Of a stretch of 64,000 bases of DNA, positions 26,384 through 37,901 are shown piece after piece; position 1 is the first letter of the stretch, and every line of letters begins with the position of its first letter. The position numbers were made by a program, and so were the translations under genes. The stretch comes from Variovorax boronicumulans (GTDB taxonomy: Bacteria; Pseudomonadota; Gammaproteobacteria; Burkholderiales; Burkholderiaceae_C): NCBI RefSeq assembly GCF_007677875.1, contig NZ_VEDO01000002.1, forward strand, positions 62,001 to 126,000, in the 5' to 3' direction. The notes under the pieces are model-generated. The model did no database searches. It was not told the DNA's origin and saw only the letters and a list, made by a program, of their open reading frames with translations.

Positions 26384-26646
26384 GTCGGAGAAACCGACAA
26401 CCTCTCAAGCTGGACCGGACGGATGGCAACAGCCGCTGATGTTAACGGCTGCAAGTGCTTCCGCTTTGGGCCCCAAGCGAACGCGAAATCCCAAGCAGCC
26501 CGAACGCGCTGAACGACACCGGCGCTTGTTGCCGCGGACGTCGGCGCAGTCAGCGCAAGGGGGGATCCCGGGCCGTTTGTCCCACGTTGCCAGCCTCGAG
26601 CGGTTTGCTGCCGCAGCCCCGCCAGCCGGCAGCCTCGCCACCCATG

Positions 26647-27579
26647 TCACGGAACAGGAGCGGCTGCCTGCTGCAGGTGGACCTGCAGATGCGCATGGGC
26701 GGCCTGCAGCGTGGGCGCCCGCACACCGTGGCGCGCGGCGCGCACCAGCATGTCGCCGACGATGCCGTCGGCCTCCAGCCTGGCCATGCCGGCATCGATA
26801 TCACGCGCCATCGATGCCTTCCAGCTGGAGGCCGGGTTCAGCAGCAATCCTTCGATCTGCCGGACTTCGTCTGGCGCGAGGGCGAAGCCTTCGGCCGCGG
26901 CGACCTGCAGGCACTCGGCCAAGGCCGCCTCAATGAAGCCGCGGCCATGCGCCGTGGCGAGGATCTGGGCGATCGTGCCGCGAAACAGGCAGGTCACCGC
27001 GGCGCCGCTGCACAGCATGACCCACTTGGTCCACAGATGCTGCGCGATGCGCGCGTCCACCGCGCGCTGGCCCGGGCTGCGCGCCAGCAGGCCGTACAGG
27101 TCGTCGGCCAGCAACTGCAGCTGCGGAGTTCGCGCACCCAGGATCACCCGGTCCGCCGTGCCCAAGTGGCGCGTGGACCCATCGGGCTGGAGCGCCACGG
27201 CGATGTAGGCCACCCCGCCCAGCACCCGTGCCTTGCCGAAGCCGGCGTCGAGCAGGTCGTAGGTCTGCATGCCGTTGAGGAAGGGCAGGATCGCCGTGCC
27301 GGGACCGACGGCCGGCGCGACGCTGCGCATGGCCTCGGGCAGGTCGTAGGTCTTGCAGGCCAGCAGCACCACGTCGGCCTCGGGCAGTGTGCCGCCGGCT
27401 TCGACCACGTCGACCGCGCCGGAGAAGTTGCCCAATTCGCTGTGCACGCGCAGGCCATGTTCGCGCAGCTGCCGGGCGCGCGCGCTGCGCACGAGGAAGG
27501 AGACGGAGGCGCCGGCCTGCAGCAGCCGGGCGCCGTAGTAGGTGCCGATGGCGCCAGCGCCGAGAACGAGGATCTTCAT
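26647..27579 (-). CDS. Ketopantoate reductase family protein (PanE/ApbA)
   Basis: A 310-residue NADPH-binding reductase. MKILVLGAGAIGTYYGARLLQAG is the Rossmann GAGAIG motif, VLLACKTYDLPEAM carries the catalytic-type Lys, and LWTKWVMLCSGAAVTCLFR plus LLLNPASSWKASMARDIDAG (NxxSSWxxSMxxD) are the C-terminal signature with Lys, Asn and Ser. Canonical members reduce 2-dehydropantoate to pantoate for coenzyme A. Several paralogues per genome are usual in Burkholderiales, so it may act on another 2-keto acid. The next gene on the strand is an unrelated hydrolase 39 bases upstream. Confidence 0.85.
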   Translation of the reverse strand: MKILVLGAGAIGTYYGARLLQAGASVSFLVRSARARQLREHGLRVHSELGNFSGAVDVVEAGGTLPEADVVLLACKTYDLPEAMRSVAPAVGPGTAILPFLNGMQTYDLLDAGFGKARVLGGVAYIAVALQPDGSTRHLGTADRVILGARTPQLQLLADDLYGLLARSPGQRAVDARIAQHLWTKWVMLCSGAAVTCLFRGTIAQILATAHGRGFIEAALAECLQVAAAEGFALAPDEVRQIEGLLLNPASSWKASMARDIDAGMARLEADGIVGDMLVRAARHGVRAPTLQAAHAHLQVHLQQAAAPVP

Positions 27580-27618
27580 GGGGTTACCTTGGGCGCGGGA
27601 CGCGACGTGCGCGGGCGA

Positions 27619-28737
27619 TCAGCGCGCGCCGGGAAACAGGGACGGCCGGGTCGCGGCGGCGGACAGCACGCAGGCCACGTCGTGCCTGCAGCCCGGCACC
27701 ACCTGCAGCGGCCGGGGCTGCAGCGGCTGCAGCACCTGCTGCTCGTAGGCGGCATAGCCCTGAGCGCGCTGCAGCCGGTACGGGCCTTGCAGCTGGGCGG
27801 CGCAGCCGTGGTCCAGCACCTTGTCGGCATTGCCGGGGCCGGGGCCGTCGTCGAGGCCGCCGGCCAGGTAGGCCAGGTCCGCGGCGCGGTAGCGCGCTCG
27901 GGCGGACGCCAAGTCGCCCAGGTGGGCCGGCAGGTGGGCCACGCCGTACTTCCATTGGTCGTAGCGCGGGCAGGCTGCGGCATCGGGCGCCTGCATCACC
28001 CACCGGCCGGCCGCCGCGGCCTCGGCTGCGGGGCTGCACGGCGATGGATCGCCCGCGCCCGTCAGCCGCGGCCGCACCGGATCGAAGTACAGCCAGGTGC
28101 CCGGGGCGGCGATCACATGGCGCAGCCGCACGCCCAGTGGCGCCGCGGCTGCAAAGGCCACGTGGTGTTGCAGCAGCTGGGCGCCGGCCGAGAAGCCCGC
28201 GAGCGTGACGGTGCGCAGGCCGGGCCACTGGCGCGCGAGTTCGGCCACCAGCGCATCGAGTGCCGCGAACGCGGTGATGGGATGCGGCCCTTCGGACGCC
28301 GCGCCGGCCAGCCAGGTGCCGCAGCGCCACAGCGCATCGCCGGCCTGGGCCGGCGTCTCGCCCGGCGTGCGGCAGCGCTGCGCCTGTGCCGGATCGACCT
28401 GGAACAGCGGGGCCACGACCAGCACGCGGCCCTGCAGGCCCGCGCCCTGCACCGCGGCGAGGCCGGCGTTGAAGCTGTGCGCCGCATCGCGCGGGTAGCC
28501 GTGCATGACGAGCAGGGCGGTGTCGGGTGCCGGCGCGGCGCCGGGTCGCTGCGACACGTAGTAGGCCAACTGGCCGGCATCCTGCGGCAGCGCCAGGCGC
28601 AGCAGGCAGCCGGTGGGCTGGGCCTGCCGGTCGCAGGCGATGCCGGGGTTTGCCGCAGGCGTGCGTGGCACCTCGGGCGCCGCCTGCGCGGCCAGCGCCG
28701 CGAGCAGGCCTAGCGCGCCGAGCCGTGCGCGTGCCAT
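27619..28737 (-). CDS. Exported alpha/beta hydrolase with GFSAG motif
   Basis: A 372-residue protein with a signal peptide (MARARLGALGLLAALAAQAA). LLVMHGYPRDAAHSF forms the strand/oxyanion region and LAGFSAGAQLLQHH is the nucleophile elbow (GFSAG). A C-terminal GCRHDVACVL may give the His, and several Cys suggest disulphides. This arrangement resembles periplasmic esterases or depolymerase-like proteins, but no specific family was recognised. Start ATG 28737. It lies 4 bases after the stop of an MFS gene on the same strand and is probably cotranscribed. Confidence 0.7.
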   Translation of the reverse strand: MARARLGALGLLAALAAQAAPEVPRTPAANPGIACDRQAQPTGCLLRLALPQDAGQLAYYVSQRPGAAPAPDTALLVMHGYPRDAAHSFNAGLAAVQGAGLQGRVLVVAPLFQVDPAQAQRCRTPGETPAQAGDALWRCGTWLAGAASEGPHPITAFAALDALVAELARQWPGLRTVTLAGFSAGAQLLQHHVAFAAAAPLGVRLRHVIAAPGTWLYFDPVRPRLTGAGDPSPCSPAAEAAAAGRWVMQAPDAAACPRYDQWKYGVAHLPAHLGDLASARARYRAADLAYLAGGLDDGPGPGNADKVLDHGCAAQLQGPYRLQRAQGYAAYEQQVLQPLQPRPLQVVPGCRHDVACVLSAAATRPSLFPGAR

Positions 28738-28741
28738 GGCG

Positions 28742-30034
28742 TCAGGGCTGCGAGGGCGCCAGCGCAGCCGGGACCGTGCGGCCACGCACCAACAGCACGG
28801 CCGCCGCGGCCACCAGACAGGCGGCGCCCGCCGTGAACAGGGCTGGCGTGTACGAGGCCAGCACCGAGCGCGACAGGCCCGCGCCGTAGGCCGCCACGGC
28901 CGCGCCGAGCTGGTGCGCAGCGAACACCCAGCCGAACACCAGTGCGGCGCGTTCCGGGCCGAACTCGGCCGCGGCCAGCTTGACCGTGGGCGGCACGGTG
29001 GCGATCCAGTCCAGCCCGTAGAACACGGCGAACAGCGACAGGCCGGCGATCGTGAACTCCGAATACGGCAGCCAGAACAGCGAAAGCCCGCGCAGGCCGT
29101 AGTACCAGAACAGCAGCTTGCGGCTGTCGTAGCGGTCCGACAGCCAGCCCGACAACGTGGTGCCGATCAGATCGAAGATGCCCATCATGGCCAGCACAGA
29201 GGCCGCCGGCACCGGGCCCAGCCCATAGTCGCCGCACAGGGAGATGAAGTGCGTCTGCACCAGGCCGTTAGTGCTCAAGCCGCAGATGAAGAAGGTGCCG
29301 GCCAGCACCCAGAAGGCCGGCACGCGCGCGGCGCTGGCCAGGGTCCGGAACGGCAGCGTCCAGTCGGCCCGCGGCGCGGCCTGGGCCGGCGCGGCAGCCG
29401 GGTCTGCCCCGTAGGCCGCCAGGCCCAGCTGGGCCGGGCTGTCGCGCATGAACAGCAGCACCAGCACGAACACCAGCGCTGCGGCCGCAACCACGGGCAA
29501 CAGGGCCCAGCGCCAGCCGTGCTGCTCGATGAGCCAGGCCGCCAGCGGCAGGAACAACAGCTGGCCCGTGGCGCTGCTGCCGGCCAGGAGGCCCATGACC
29601 AGGCCCTTGCGCTGCACGAACCAGCGGTTGGCCACCATGGCGCCCAGCACCATGGCCGTGAGCCCGGTACCCACGCCCAGCACCAGGCCCCAGAGCACGA
29701 AGGCCTCGCCCAGCGTGTGCATGAACAGGCCCAGCACCAGCGTGCTGGCGATCACGGCGGCCGCGAAGGCCACCACGCGCGAGACGCCGTAGCGCAGCAG
29801 CACCACCGCCGCGAACGGCCCCAGCAGCCCGTACAGCGCGAAGCGCGTGGCGAAGATGGAGGAGAGCTCTGTCGTGGTCCAGCCGAACTCCCTGGAGAGC
29901 GGCTGCATCAGCGCGCCGGGCAGGCCAAGCGCCGCCGAGGTCGTGAGCATGGCCAGGAAGGTGAGGGCCGCGATGGCCCAGGCGTAGTGGATGCCACAGC
30001 GCTGCAGCAGCGCGGCGAGACGGTGGGCCAGCAT
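28742..30034 (-). CDS. MFS transporter
   Basis: A 430-residue major facilitator of about 12 segments. Segment 1 begins HYAWAIAALTFLAMLTTSAALGLPGALMQPLSREFGW, the start typical of the oxalate/monocarboxylate group. ANRWFVQRKGLVMGLLAGSSATGQLLFLPL is the loop and segment around TM5, and GWLSDRYDSRKLLFWYYGLRG is the second-half loop motif. Substrate is probably an organic acid, but this is inference. It is divergent from a TetR gene at 30112, which likely controls it, and precedes a secreted hydrolase gene. Confidence 0.85.
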   Translation of the reverse strand: MLAHRLAALLQRCGIHYAWAIAALTFLAMLTTSAALGLPGALMQPLSREFGWTTTELSSIFATRFALYGLLGPFAAVVLLRYGVSRVVAFAAAVIASTLVLGLFMHTLGEAFVLWGLVLGVGTGLTAMVLGAMVANRWFVQRKGLVMGLLAGSSATGQLLFLPLAAWLIEQHGWRWALLPVVAAAALVFVLVLLFMRDSPAQLGLAAYGADPAAAPAQAAPRADWTLPFRTLASAARVPAFWVLAGTFFICGLSTNGLVQTHFISLCGDYGLGPVPAASVLAMMGIFDLIGTTLSGWLSDRYDSRKLLFWYYGLRGLSLFWLPYSEFTIAGLSLFAVFYGLDWIATVPPTVKLAAAEFGPERAALVFGWVFAAHQLGAAVAAYGAGLSRSVLASYTPALFTAGAACLVAAAAVLLVRGRTVPAALAPSQP

Positions 30035-30111
30035 GGTGTGTGGGGTTTTGCGTTGGCGAGGGCTTCAATGATAATGACTGCAATCAAAAAATGTCAACGC
30101 AGAGGAATGCG

Positions 30112-30714
30112 ATGAAAGTGACCAAGGAACAGGCGCAGCAGAACAGGCTCGCCCTGCTCGAAGCTGCGGGCCAGCTGTTCAAGCAGCACGGCATCGACGG
30201 CGTGGGCGTGGCCGATGTGTGCCGCCACGCCGGGCTCACGCACGGGGCGCTGTACAAGCATTTCACGGACAAGCAGGATCTCGCGGCCCAGGCCTTCGCG
30301 CACGCCTTCCAGCAGGGCTATGCGCAGGTCACGCAGAGCGCGCGGCCGGGGCTGGCCGGTGCCGCGCCGCAGCGCAGCTTCGCGACCTACCTGGACCGCT
30401 ACCTGAGCCGCAAGGTGCGCGACGACATGGCCAAGGGCTGCCCCTTGGTCTCCACGGCCTGCGAGACCGCGCGCCAGGGCGAGGCCGTGAGCCGCAGCTA
30501 TGCCGATGCGTTCATGGCGTTGCGCGCAGGCGTCGCCGCGACCCTGCCCGAGCACACCGTGCCCGCAGAGCGCGAGGCGCTGGCAAGCACCGTGGTGGCC
30601 GCCCTGGTCGGCGCGATGGCGATCTCGCGCGGCATGGCCAAGGCCGACCGTGCCGAGGCCGATGCTGTGCTGGCGCAGGTCCGCGGTGTGCTGGAGGGGC
30701 TGGCCGCGCGCTGA
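30112..30714 (+). CDS. TetR-family regulator
   Basis: A 200-residue regulator with an N-terminal helix-turn-helix (residues about 8-54: NRLALLEAAGQLFKQHGIDGVGVADVCRHAGLTHGALYKHFTDKQDLAAQAF), then the helical ligand domain with GCPLVSTACETARQG, typical of the subgroup that includes AcrR/YxaF-like proteins. AGAGG lies 7 bases before ATG 30112. The 77-bp divergent gap to the MFS gene contains TGCGTTG (30049-30055) and its complement CAACGCA (30095-30101), plus AT-rich sequence, as possible control sites. Its stop abuts the stop of the convergent SDR gene with no gap. Confidence 0.85.
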   Translation: MKVTKEQAQQNRLALLEAAGQLFKQHGIDGVGVADVCRHAGLTHGALYKHFTDKQDLAAQAFAHAFQQGYAQVTQSARPGLAGAAPQRSFATYLDRYLSRKVRDDMAKGCPLVSTACETARQGEAVSRSYADAFMALRAGVAATLPEHTVPAEREALASTVVAALVGAMAISRGMAKADRAEADAVLAQVRGVLEGLAAR

Positions 30715-31479
30715 TCAGATCGTCACGCCGCCATCGATGACGAGGTTCTGGCCGGTCATGAACGCGCCAGCCTGCGAAGCCAGGAACACGGCGGCACCAG
30801 CGATCTCGTCGGGCTCGCCGATGCGGCGCAGCGGCGTGGTGGCGGTGCGCCTGGTGAGCAACTCTTCGTCCTCCCACAGCGCCCGCGCGAAGTCGGTCTT
30901 GATGAGGCCGGGCGCGATGCAGTTCACGCGCACATTGTGCGGGCCGTATTCCACGGCCAGGTTGCGCGCGAGCTGCATGTCGGCGGCCTTGGAGATGCAG
31001 TAGGCGCCGATGATGGGCGAGCCGCGCAGCCCGCCGATGGACGAGACGATGGTGATGCTGCCGCGCCGGCGCTCCAGCATGGCCGGCGCGGCGAAGCCGA
31101 TCAGCCAGTGGTTGGCGATGACGTTGTTCTCGAGGATCTTGCGGAACTGCGCGTCCTCGATGCCGGCCATGGGCCCGTAGTAGGGGTTGCTGGCCGCGTT
31201 GCAGACCAGGGTATCCACCGGGCCGAGCCGGCGCGCGGTCTCCTCGACCAGGTGCTGCAATTCGTCCTTGGAGGAGATGTTGGCCGGGATGGCGATGGCC
31301 GCGCCGTCGCCGTGGGCTCGGCAGATCGCGGCGGCGACTTCCTCGCAGGCCGCGGCCTTGCGCGAAGAGATCACCACTCGGGCGCCATGCTCGGCCATGC
31401 GCTCGGCGATGGCGCGGCCGATGCCGCGCGAGGAACCCGTGACGATGGCCACCTGGCCAGCCAGCGAAAACAGTGACAT
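30715..31479 (-). CDS. SDR family oxidoreductase
   Basis: A 254-residue classical SDR: TGSSRGIG (about residues 14-21), NAASNPYYGP, Ser in VSSIGGLRGSP, YCISK (Tyr and Lys) and a C-terminal GQNLVIDGGVTI. It resembles the DHRS4/3-oxoacyl reductase-like group. The ATG at 31479 is followed by SLFSLAGQVAIVTG; AGGGGACAAGG upstream may serve as ribosome site. It is convergent with the TetR gene, the two stops touching as TGATCA (30712-30717). The thioesterase gene 82 bases upstream is on the same strand. Confidence 0.85.
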   Translation of the reverse strand: MSLFSLAGQVAIVTGSSRGIGRAIAERMAEHGARVVISSRKAAACEEVAAAICRAHGDGAAIAIPANISSKDELQHLVEETARRLGPVDTLVCNAASNPYYGPMAGIEDAQFRKILENNVIANHWLIGFAAPAMLERRRGSITIVSSIGGLRGSPIIGAYCISKAADMQLARNLAVEYGPHNVRVNCIAPGLIKTDFARALWEDEELLTRRTATTPLRRIGEPDEIAGAAVFLASQAGAFMTGQNLVIDGGVTI

Positions 31480-31561
31480 GCCTTGTCCCCTTAAGTTGGA
31501 TCGGCGAAGCATGCACCGGCGCGAGCGCGGGGGGTGGAACGCAGGTGACGCTGCGGCCGCT

Positions 31562-31993
31562 TCAGCTGCACAGGGCGCGCAGATCCTCCGGGATCGGCAC
31601 GGCGCGAATGCCGGGCACATGCTCTTCGCGGTGCGCCGCGAAGATGCGCACCTCGTCGCATTCCATGATGAGCGTCTTGCCGCGCGTGACGCGGTGGCGC
31701 ATCACGAAGCTGCTGCGCCGCCATTCGGGCACGCTCACCGCGATGTCCAGCACATCGCCATAGCTGGCCGTGGCAATGAATCGCGCATGCGTGTCGACGA
31801 TGGGCGTGCCCAGGATGCCGCGCGCCTTCTCCAGTTCGTGCCAGGGCGGCACGCCGCACGCAACGAAGAAGTTGCGGCCGGCGGCGTCGATCCACCGGAA
31901 GTAGTTGGGAAACCAGACGATGCGCGCCGGGTCGCAGTCGCCGAACTCCACGCGCACGCGGTGGACGACGCAGCGTGCTGCGGCAGCGCTCAT
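31562..31993 (-). CDS. 4-hydroxybenzoyl-CoA-thioesterase-type hotdog thioesterase
   Basis: A 143-residue hotdog protein. VHRVRVEFGDCDPARIVWFPNYFRWIDAAGRNFF near the N-terminus is the 4HBT motif, with Asp21 matching the catalytic Asp of the DCDPAGI signature. It then has HARFIATASYGDVLDIAVSV and MECDEVRIFA. It would hydrolyse an acyl- or aroyl-CoA. Its ATG overlaps the stop of the preceding Bug-protein gene (ATGA at 31990-31993), so the pair is coupled and the thioesterase may act on the imported ligand's CoA derivative. Confidence 0.85.
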   Translation of the reverse strand: MSAAAARCVVHRVRVEFGDCDPARIVWFPNYFRWIDAAGRNFFVACGVPPWHELEKARGILGTPIVDTHARFIATASYGDVLDIAVSVPEWRRSSFVMRHRVTRGKTLIMECDEVRIFAAHREEHVPGIRAVPIPEDLRALCS

Positions 31994-33000
31994 GGCTGGT
32001 AGCCCGATTTCTGCACCACGGGCGCCCACTGCGCGCGGTAGGCCTTGAGCATGGCGGCCGTCTGCGCCTGCGTGGCGACCACGGGCTGCATGCGCGTGTC
32101 GGTGAACTTGCGCTGCGTGTCGGGGTCCTGCATGACCGCGTGGATCGCCGCGGCCAGCCGCGCGGCCTTCTCCGGCGGCATGGTGGCGGGTGCGAAGAAG
32201 GTGTTCCAGCCCAGCGCGGCGAGGTCCAGCCCGGCCTCCTTGAAGGTCGGCACGTCGGGTGCGAAGGCCGAGCGTTTGGTGCCGGAGACGGCCAGCACGC
32301 GCAGCTTGCCGGCCTCGTGCTGCGGCACCAGCACGTCGAAGGTGTCCACGGCCATGGGCAGCTGGCCGCCGATCAGGTCGGTGATGGCCGGGGCCGAGCC
32401 CTTGTAGCCGATGACCTCGGTGCGCACCTTGGCCTTGTCGCCCAGCATCAGCGCGAAAAAGTGCGGCAGGCTGCCGGTGGCCGGCACGCCCACGTTGGCC
32501 TGGTTGGGGTTGGCCCGCATCCAGGCCAGGAGGTGCGAGAGTTCCTTGACCGGCACGGCGGTGGAGACCGCGAGGCCGAATTCGTAGTCGTTGACATGGG
32601 AGACGGGCACGAAGTCGCGCTCGGCGTCGTAGCCGTTGTCCTTGAACACCAGCGGCGCCACCACCATCACGGCGGGGTTGGCCAGCATCAGCACGTTCTG
32701 GTTCGCAGGTGTGGCCTTGGCCTGCTGGGCCGCCAGGCGGCCGCCCGCGCCGGGTTTGTTCTCCACGAGCACGGGCACGCCCAGCCTGCTGGCCAGCTTG
32801 TCGCCGACGATCCGGGCCACGCGGTCGGTCGCGCCGCCAGGTGGGTAGCCCACCACGATGCGCAGCGGGCCGCCGTCCAGCGGCTGGGCGAAGGCGGGCA
32901 CGGCGCTCGCGGCGCAGGCGGCCAGCGCGAGCCGCGCCAGCCAGCGGCGGGTGATCGAGTGCGCGGGCGGGCGCGGCCGGGTCATCGGGTCGGACGGCAT
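31990..33000 (-). CDS. Bug/TctC-type binding protein
   Basis: A 336-residue periplasmic binding protein. The signal region MPSDPMTRPRPPAHSITRRWLARLALAACAASAVPAFA precedes PLRIVVGYPPGGATDRVARIVGDKLASRLGVPVLVENKPGAGGRLAAQQAK, the Bug hallmark. A strong AGGAGA site sits before ATG 33000; ATG 32985 is the alternative. No TctAB genes are in the window. It is coupled to a 4HBT thioesterase, which suggests a carboxylic acid ligand degraded through a CoA thioester. Confidence 0.88.
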   Translation of the reverse strand: MPSDPMTRPRPPAHSITRRWLARLALAACAASAVPAFAQPLDGGPLRIVVGYPPGGATDRVARIVGDKLASRLGVPVLVENKPGAGGRLAAQQAKATPANQNVLMLANPAVMVVAPLVFKDNGYDAERDFVPVSHVNDYEFGLAVSTAVPVKELSHLLAWMRANPNQANVGVPATGSLPHFFALMLGDKAKVRTEVIGYKGSAPAITDLIGGQLPMAVDTFDVLVPQHEAGKLRVLAVSGTKRSAFAPDVPTFKEAGLDLAALGWNTFFAPATMPPEKAARLAAAIHAVMQDPDTQRKFTDTRMQPVVATQAQTAAMLKAYRAQWAPVVQKSGYQP

Positions 33001-33069
33001 GGGTCTCCTCGGAACAATGAAGCGGCCGGATGTTACGTGGGCGGCCCACGCGTCCCGCCGCCCACGCTC

Positions 33070-36135
<3,066 letters not shown>

Positions 36136-36551
36136 GTGTCTCCAGCCCGGTCGCGGGCATGCGGCCTGTGGGGCCATTGGACGGTGCTGACTCCGTCGAC
36201 GGCTTGGCCGTCGCGCTTCAGCGCGGATTAGCACATGGAATCGAACGAAGTTCGAGCTTTATATGGCATTTCTGCAGTACTAACAAGTTGTAACTTGCCG
36301 CCCGCCGGAGGCCGGCCGGCGGCAGTGTTTACGACCATGGCGCAGCGCGGGAGGGCGGCGCACACTCGCGGGCACCGTTTGTCGTTCGACTGCCAACCGT
36401 TCAGGCGGAAGGGCTTGTCAGGTCGACGGCCCGGCCCCCACCATGGGGTTGCCGGTGCCGGCGGGGCCGGGGCCGAAGGCGACGCAAGCGGAAGGTCGGC
36501 ATGTCCTGGGGCGTGCAGGCCGGATGGGCATCTGTAGAACGGGTGGATGGC
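36136..36551. other. 416-bp divergent control region before the glucan operon
   Basis: No supported gene. The part 36229-36300 is AT-rich against a GC-rich background and holds two perfect inverted repeats described separately. There is a GC-rich hairpin-prone block at about 36298-36330 (GCCGCCCGCCGG and CCGGCCGGCGGC). A 100-codon + strand frame from 36235 reads MESNEVRALYGISAVL but loses protein-like composition and overlaps the control sites, so I do not call it. This region should hold the promoters of both the histidine kinase and the glucan operon. Confidence 0.4.
36241..36297. promoter_or_regulatory. Two inverted repeats, likely operators of the glucan operon
   Basis: TCGAAC-GAA-GTTCGA (36241-36255) and CAAGTT-GT-AACTTG (36284-36297) are perfect 6-bp inverted repeats 28 bases apart, flanking an AT-rich stretch with TTTATATGGCAT that may include a promoter -10. 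Two different palindromes suggest two regulators, for example a sugar repressor and a global regulator. None is encoded beside them. Confidence 0.45.
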
Positions 36552-37898
36552 ATGGCATTCCCAGACGGTTTCCTGTGGGGCGCGGCGACGGCCGCCTACC
36601 AGATCGAGGGTTCGCCCCTGGCGGATGGGGCCGGGGCCTCGATCTGGCACCGCTTCTGCCACACGCCGGGCCTCGTGCACGGCGGCGACACGGGCGATGT
36701 GGCCTGCGACCACTACCGCCGCTGGCCCGAGGACATCGCGCTGATGCGGCGGCTGGGCCTGCAGAGCTACCGCTTCAGCATCGCCTGGGCCCGCGTGCTG
36801 CCGCAGGGCACTGGCACCGTGAACGCCGCCGGCCTGGACTTCTACGAACGCCTGGTCGACCAGCTGCTCGAGGCCGGCATCGCCCCCAACGCCACGCTGT
36901 ACCACTGGGACCTGCCGGCGGCGCTGGACGACCGCGGCGGCTGGCTCAACCGCGACAGCGCCGACTGGTTCGCCGAATACGCCGATCTGGTGTTCCGGCG
37001 CCTGGACGGCCGCGTGAAGATGTGGTCCACGCTCAACGAGCCGTGGGTCGTGATGGACGGCGGCTATCTCTCCGGCGCGCTGGCGCCGGGGCACCGCAAC
37101 CTGTTCGAAGCGCCCATCGTGGCGCACAACCTGCTGCGCGCCCACGGCAAGGCGGTGCAGGCCTACCGGGCCAGCGGCGCGCACCGCATCGGCCTGGTCG
37201 TGAACCTGGAACCCAAATACCCAGCGTCTGATGCGCGCGAGGACCGGGCCGCCACCCGCCGCGCCCATGCCTGGATGAACCGGAACTTCATGGACCCGGT
37301 GTTCCGCGGCTGCTACGACGCGGTGCTGGTCCGCATGTTCGGCGCGGCCTGGCCGGCGTTTCCGGCCTCGGACCTGGACCTCATCCGGACGCCGATCGAC
37401 TTCCTGGGCATCAACTACTACACGCGCAACGTGGTGCGCGACGATGCGGGCCGCTTTCCGCTGCCGGTGGAGCGCCCCGTGCAGCGCGGCGCCACCTACA
37501 CGGAAACCGGCTGGGAGGTGTTCCCCCAGGGCCTGCTGGACACGCTGAACTGGGTGCGCACACGCTACGGCAACCCGCCCGTCTACATCACCGAGAACGG
37601 CGCGGCCTTCGACGACCCGCCCGTGGCGCAGGGCGGGGCGGTGCAGGATCCGTTGCGCACGGACTATTTGCGACAGCACCTGCGGGTGCTGCACCAGGCC
37701 ATCCTTGACGGCTGCGACCTGCGCGGCTACTACGCCTGGTCGTTGCTGGACAACCTGGAGTGGGCGCACGGCTATTCCAAGCGCTTCGGCCTCGTGCATG
37801 TGGACTACCGCAACCAGCGACGCACGCTCAAGGACAGCGGTGCCTGGTATGCGCGCGTGATCGCCAGCAATGGCCAATGCCTGTTCGACGAGGAGTGA
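36552..37898 (+). CDS. GH1 beta-glucosidase
   Basis: A 448-residue family 1 glycoside hydrolase, of normal length and without signal peptide, so cytoplasmic. FPDGFLWGAATAAYQIEGSPLADGAGASIWHRF begins the TIM barrel. Acid/base Glu163 lies in STLNEPW and nucleophile Glu348 in YITENGA; LDNLEWAHGYSKRFGLVHVDY is the conserved C-terminal aglycone-side motif. I chose ATG 36552 (MAFPDGFLWG), with GTG 36543 possible. It is first of a seven-gene overlapping operon with a beta-1,2-glucanase and an oligoglucan phosphorylase, so it probably hydrolyses sophorose or short beta-glucosides to glucose after import. Confidence 0.93.
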   Translation: MAFPDGFLWGAATAAYQIEGSPLADGAGASIWHRFCHTPGLVHGGDTGDVACDHYRRWPEDIALMRRLGLQSYRFSIAWARVLPQGTGTVNAAGLDFYERLVDQLLEAGIAPNATLYHWDLPAALDDRGGWLNRDSADWFAEYADLVFRRLDGRVKMWSTLNEPWVVMDGGYLSGALAPGHRNLFEAPIVAHNLLRAHGKAVQAYRASGAHRIGLVVNLEPKYPASDAREDRAATRRAHAWMNRNFMDPVFRGCYDAVLVRMFGAAWPAFPASDLDLIRTPIDFLGINYYTRNVVRDDAGRFPLPVERPVQRGATYTETGWEVFPQGLLDTLNWVRTRYGNPPVYITENGAAFDDPPVAQGGAVQDPLRTDYLRQHLRVLHQAILDGCDLRGYYAWSLLDNLEWAHGYSKRFGLVHVDYRNQRRTLKDSGAWYARVIASNGQCLFDEE

Positions 37899-37901
37899 TG
37901 C

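Noticed and set aside
36236-36246. GTTCGATTCC on the minus strand, resembling a tRNA T-loop
   Set aside because: The flanking bases (ACTTC and CATGT) do not pair as a T-stem and no acceptor or anticodon arm is found nearby.
36235-36537. 100-codon + frame MESNEVRALYGISAVL in the glucan operon control region
   Set aside because: It overlaps the two palindromes, lacks a ribosome site and a recognisable domain, and its composition becomes that of non-coding GC-rich DNA.
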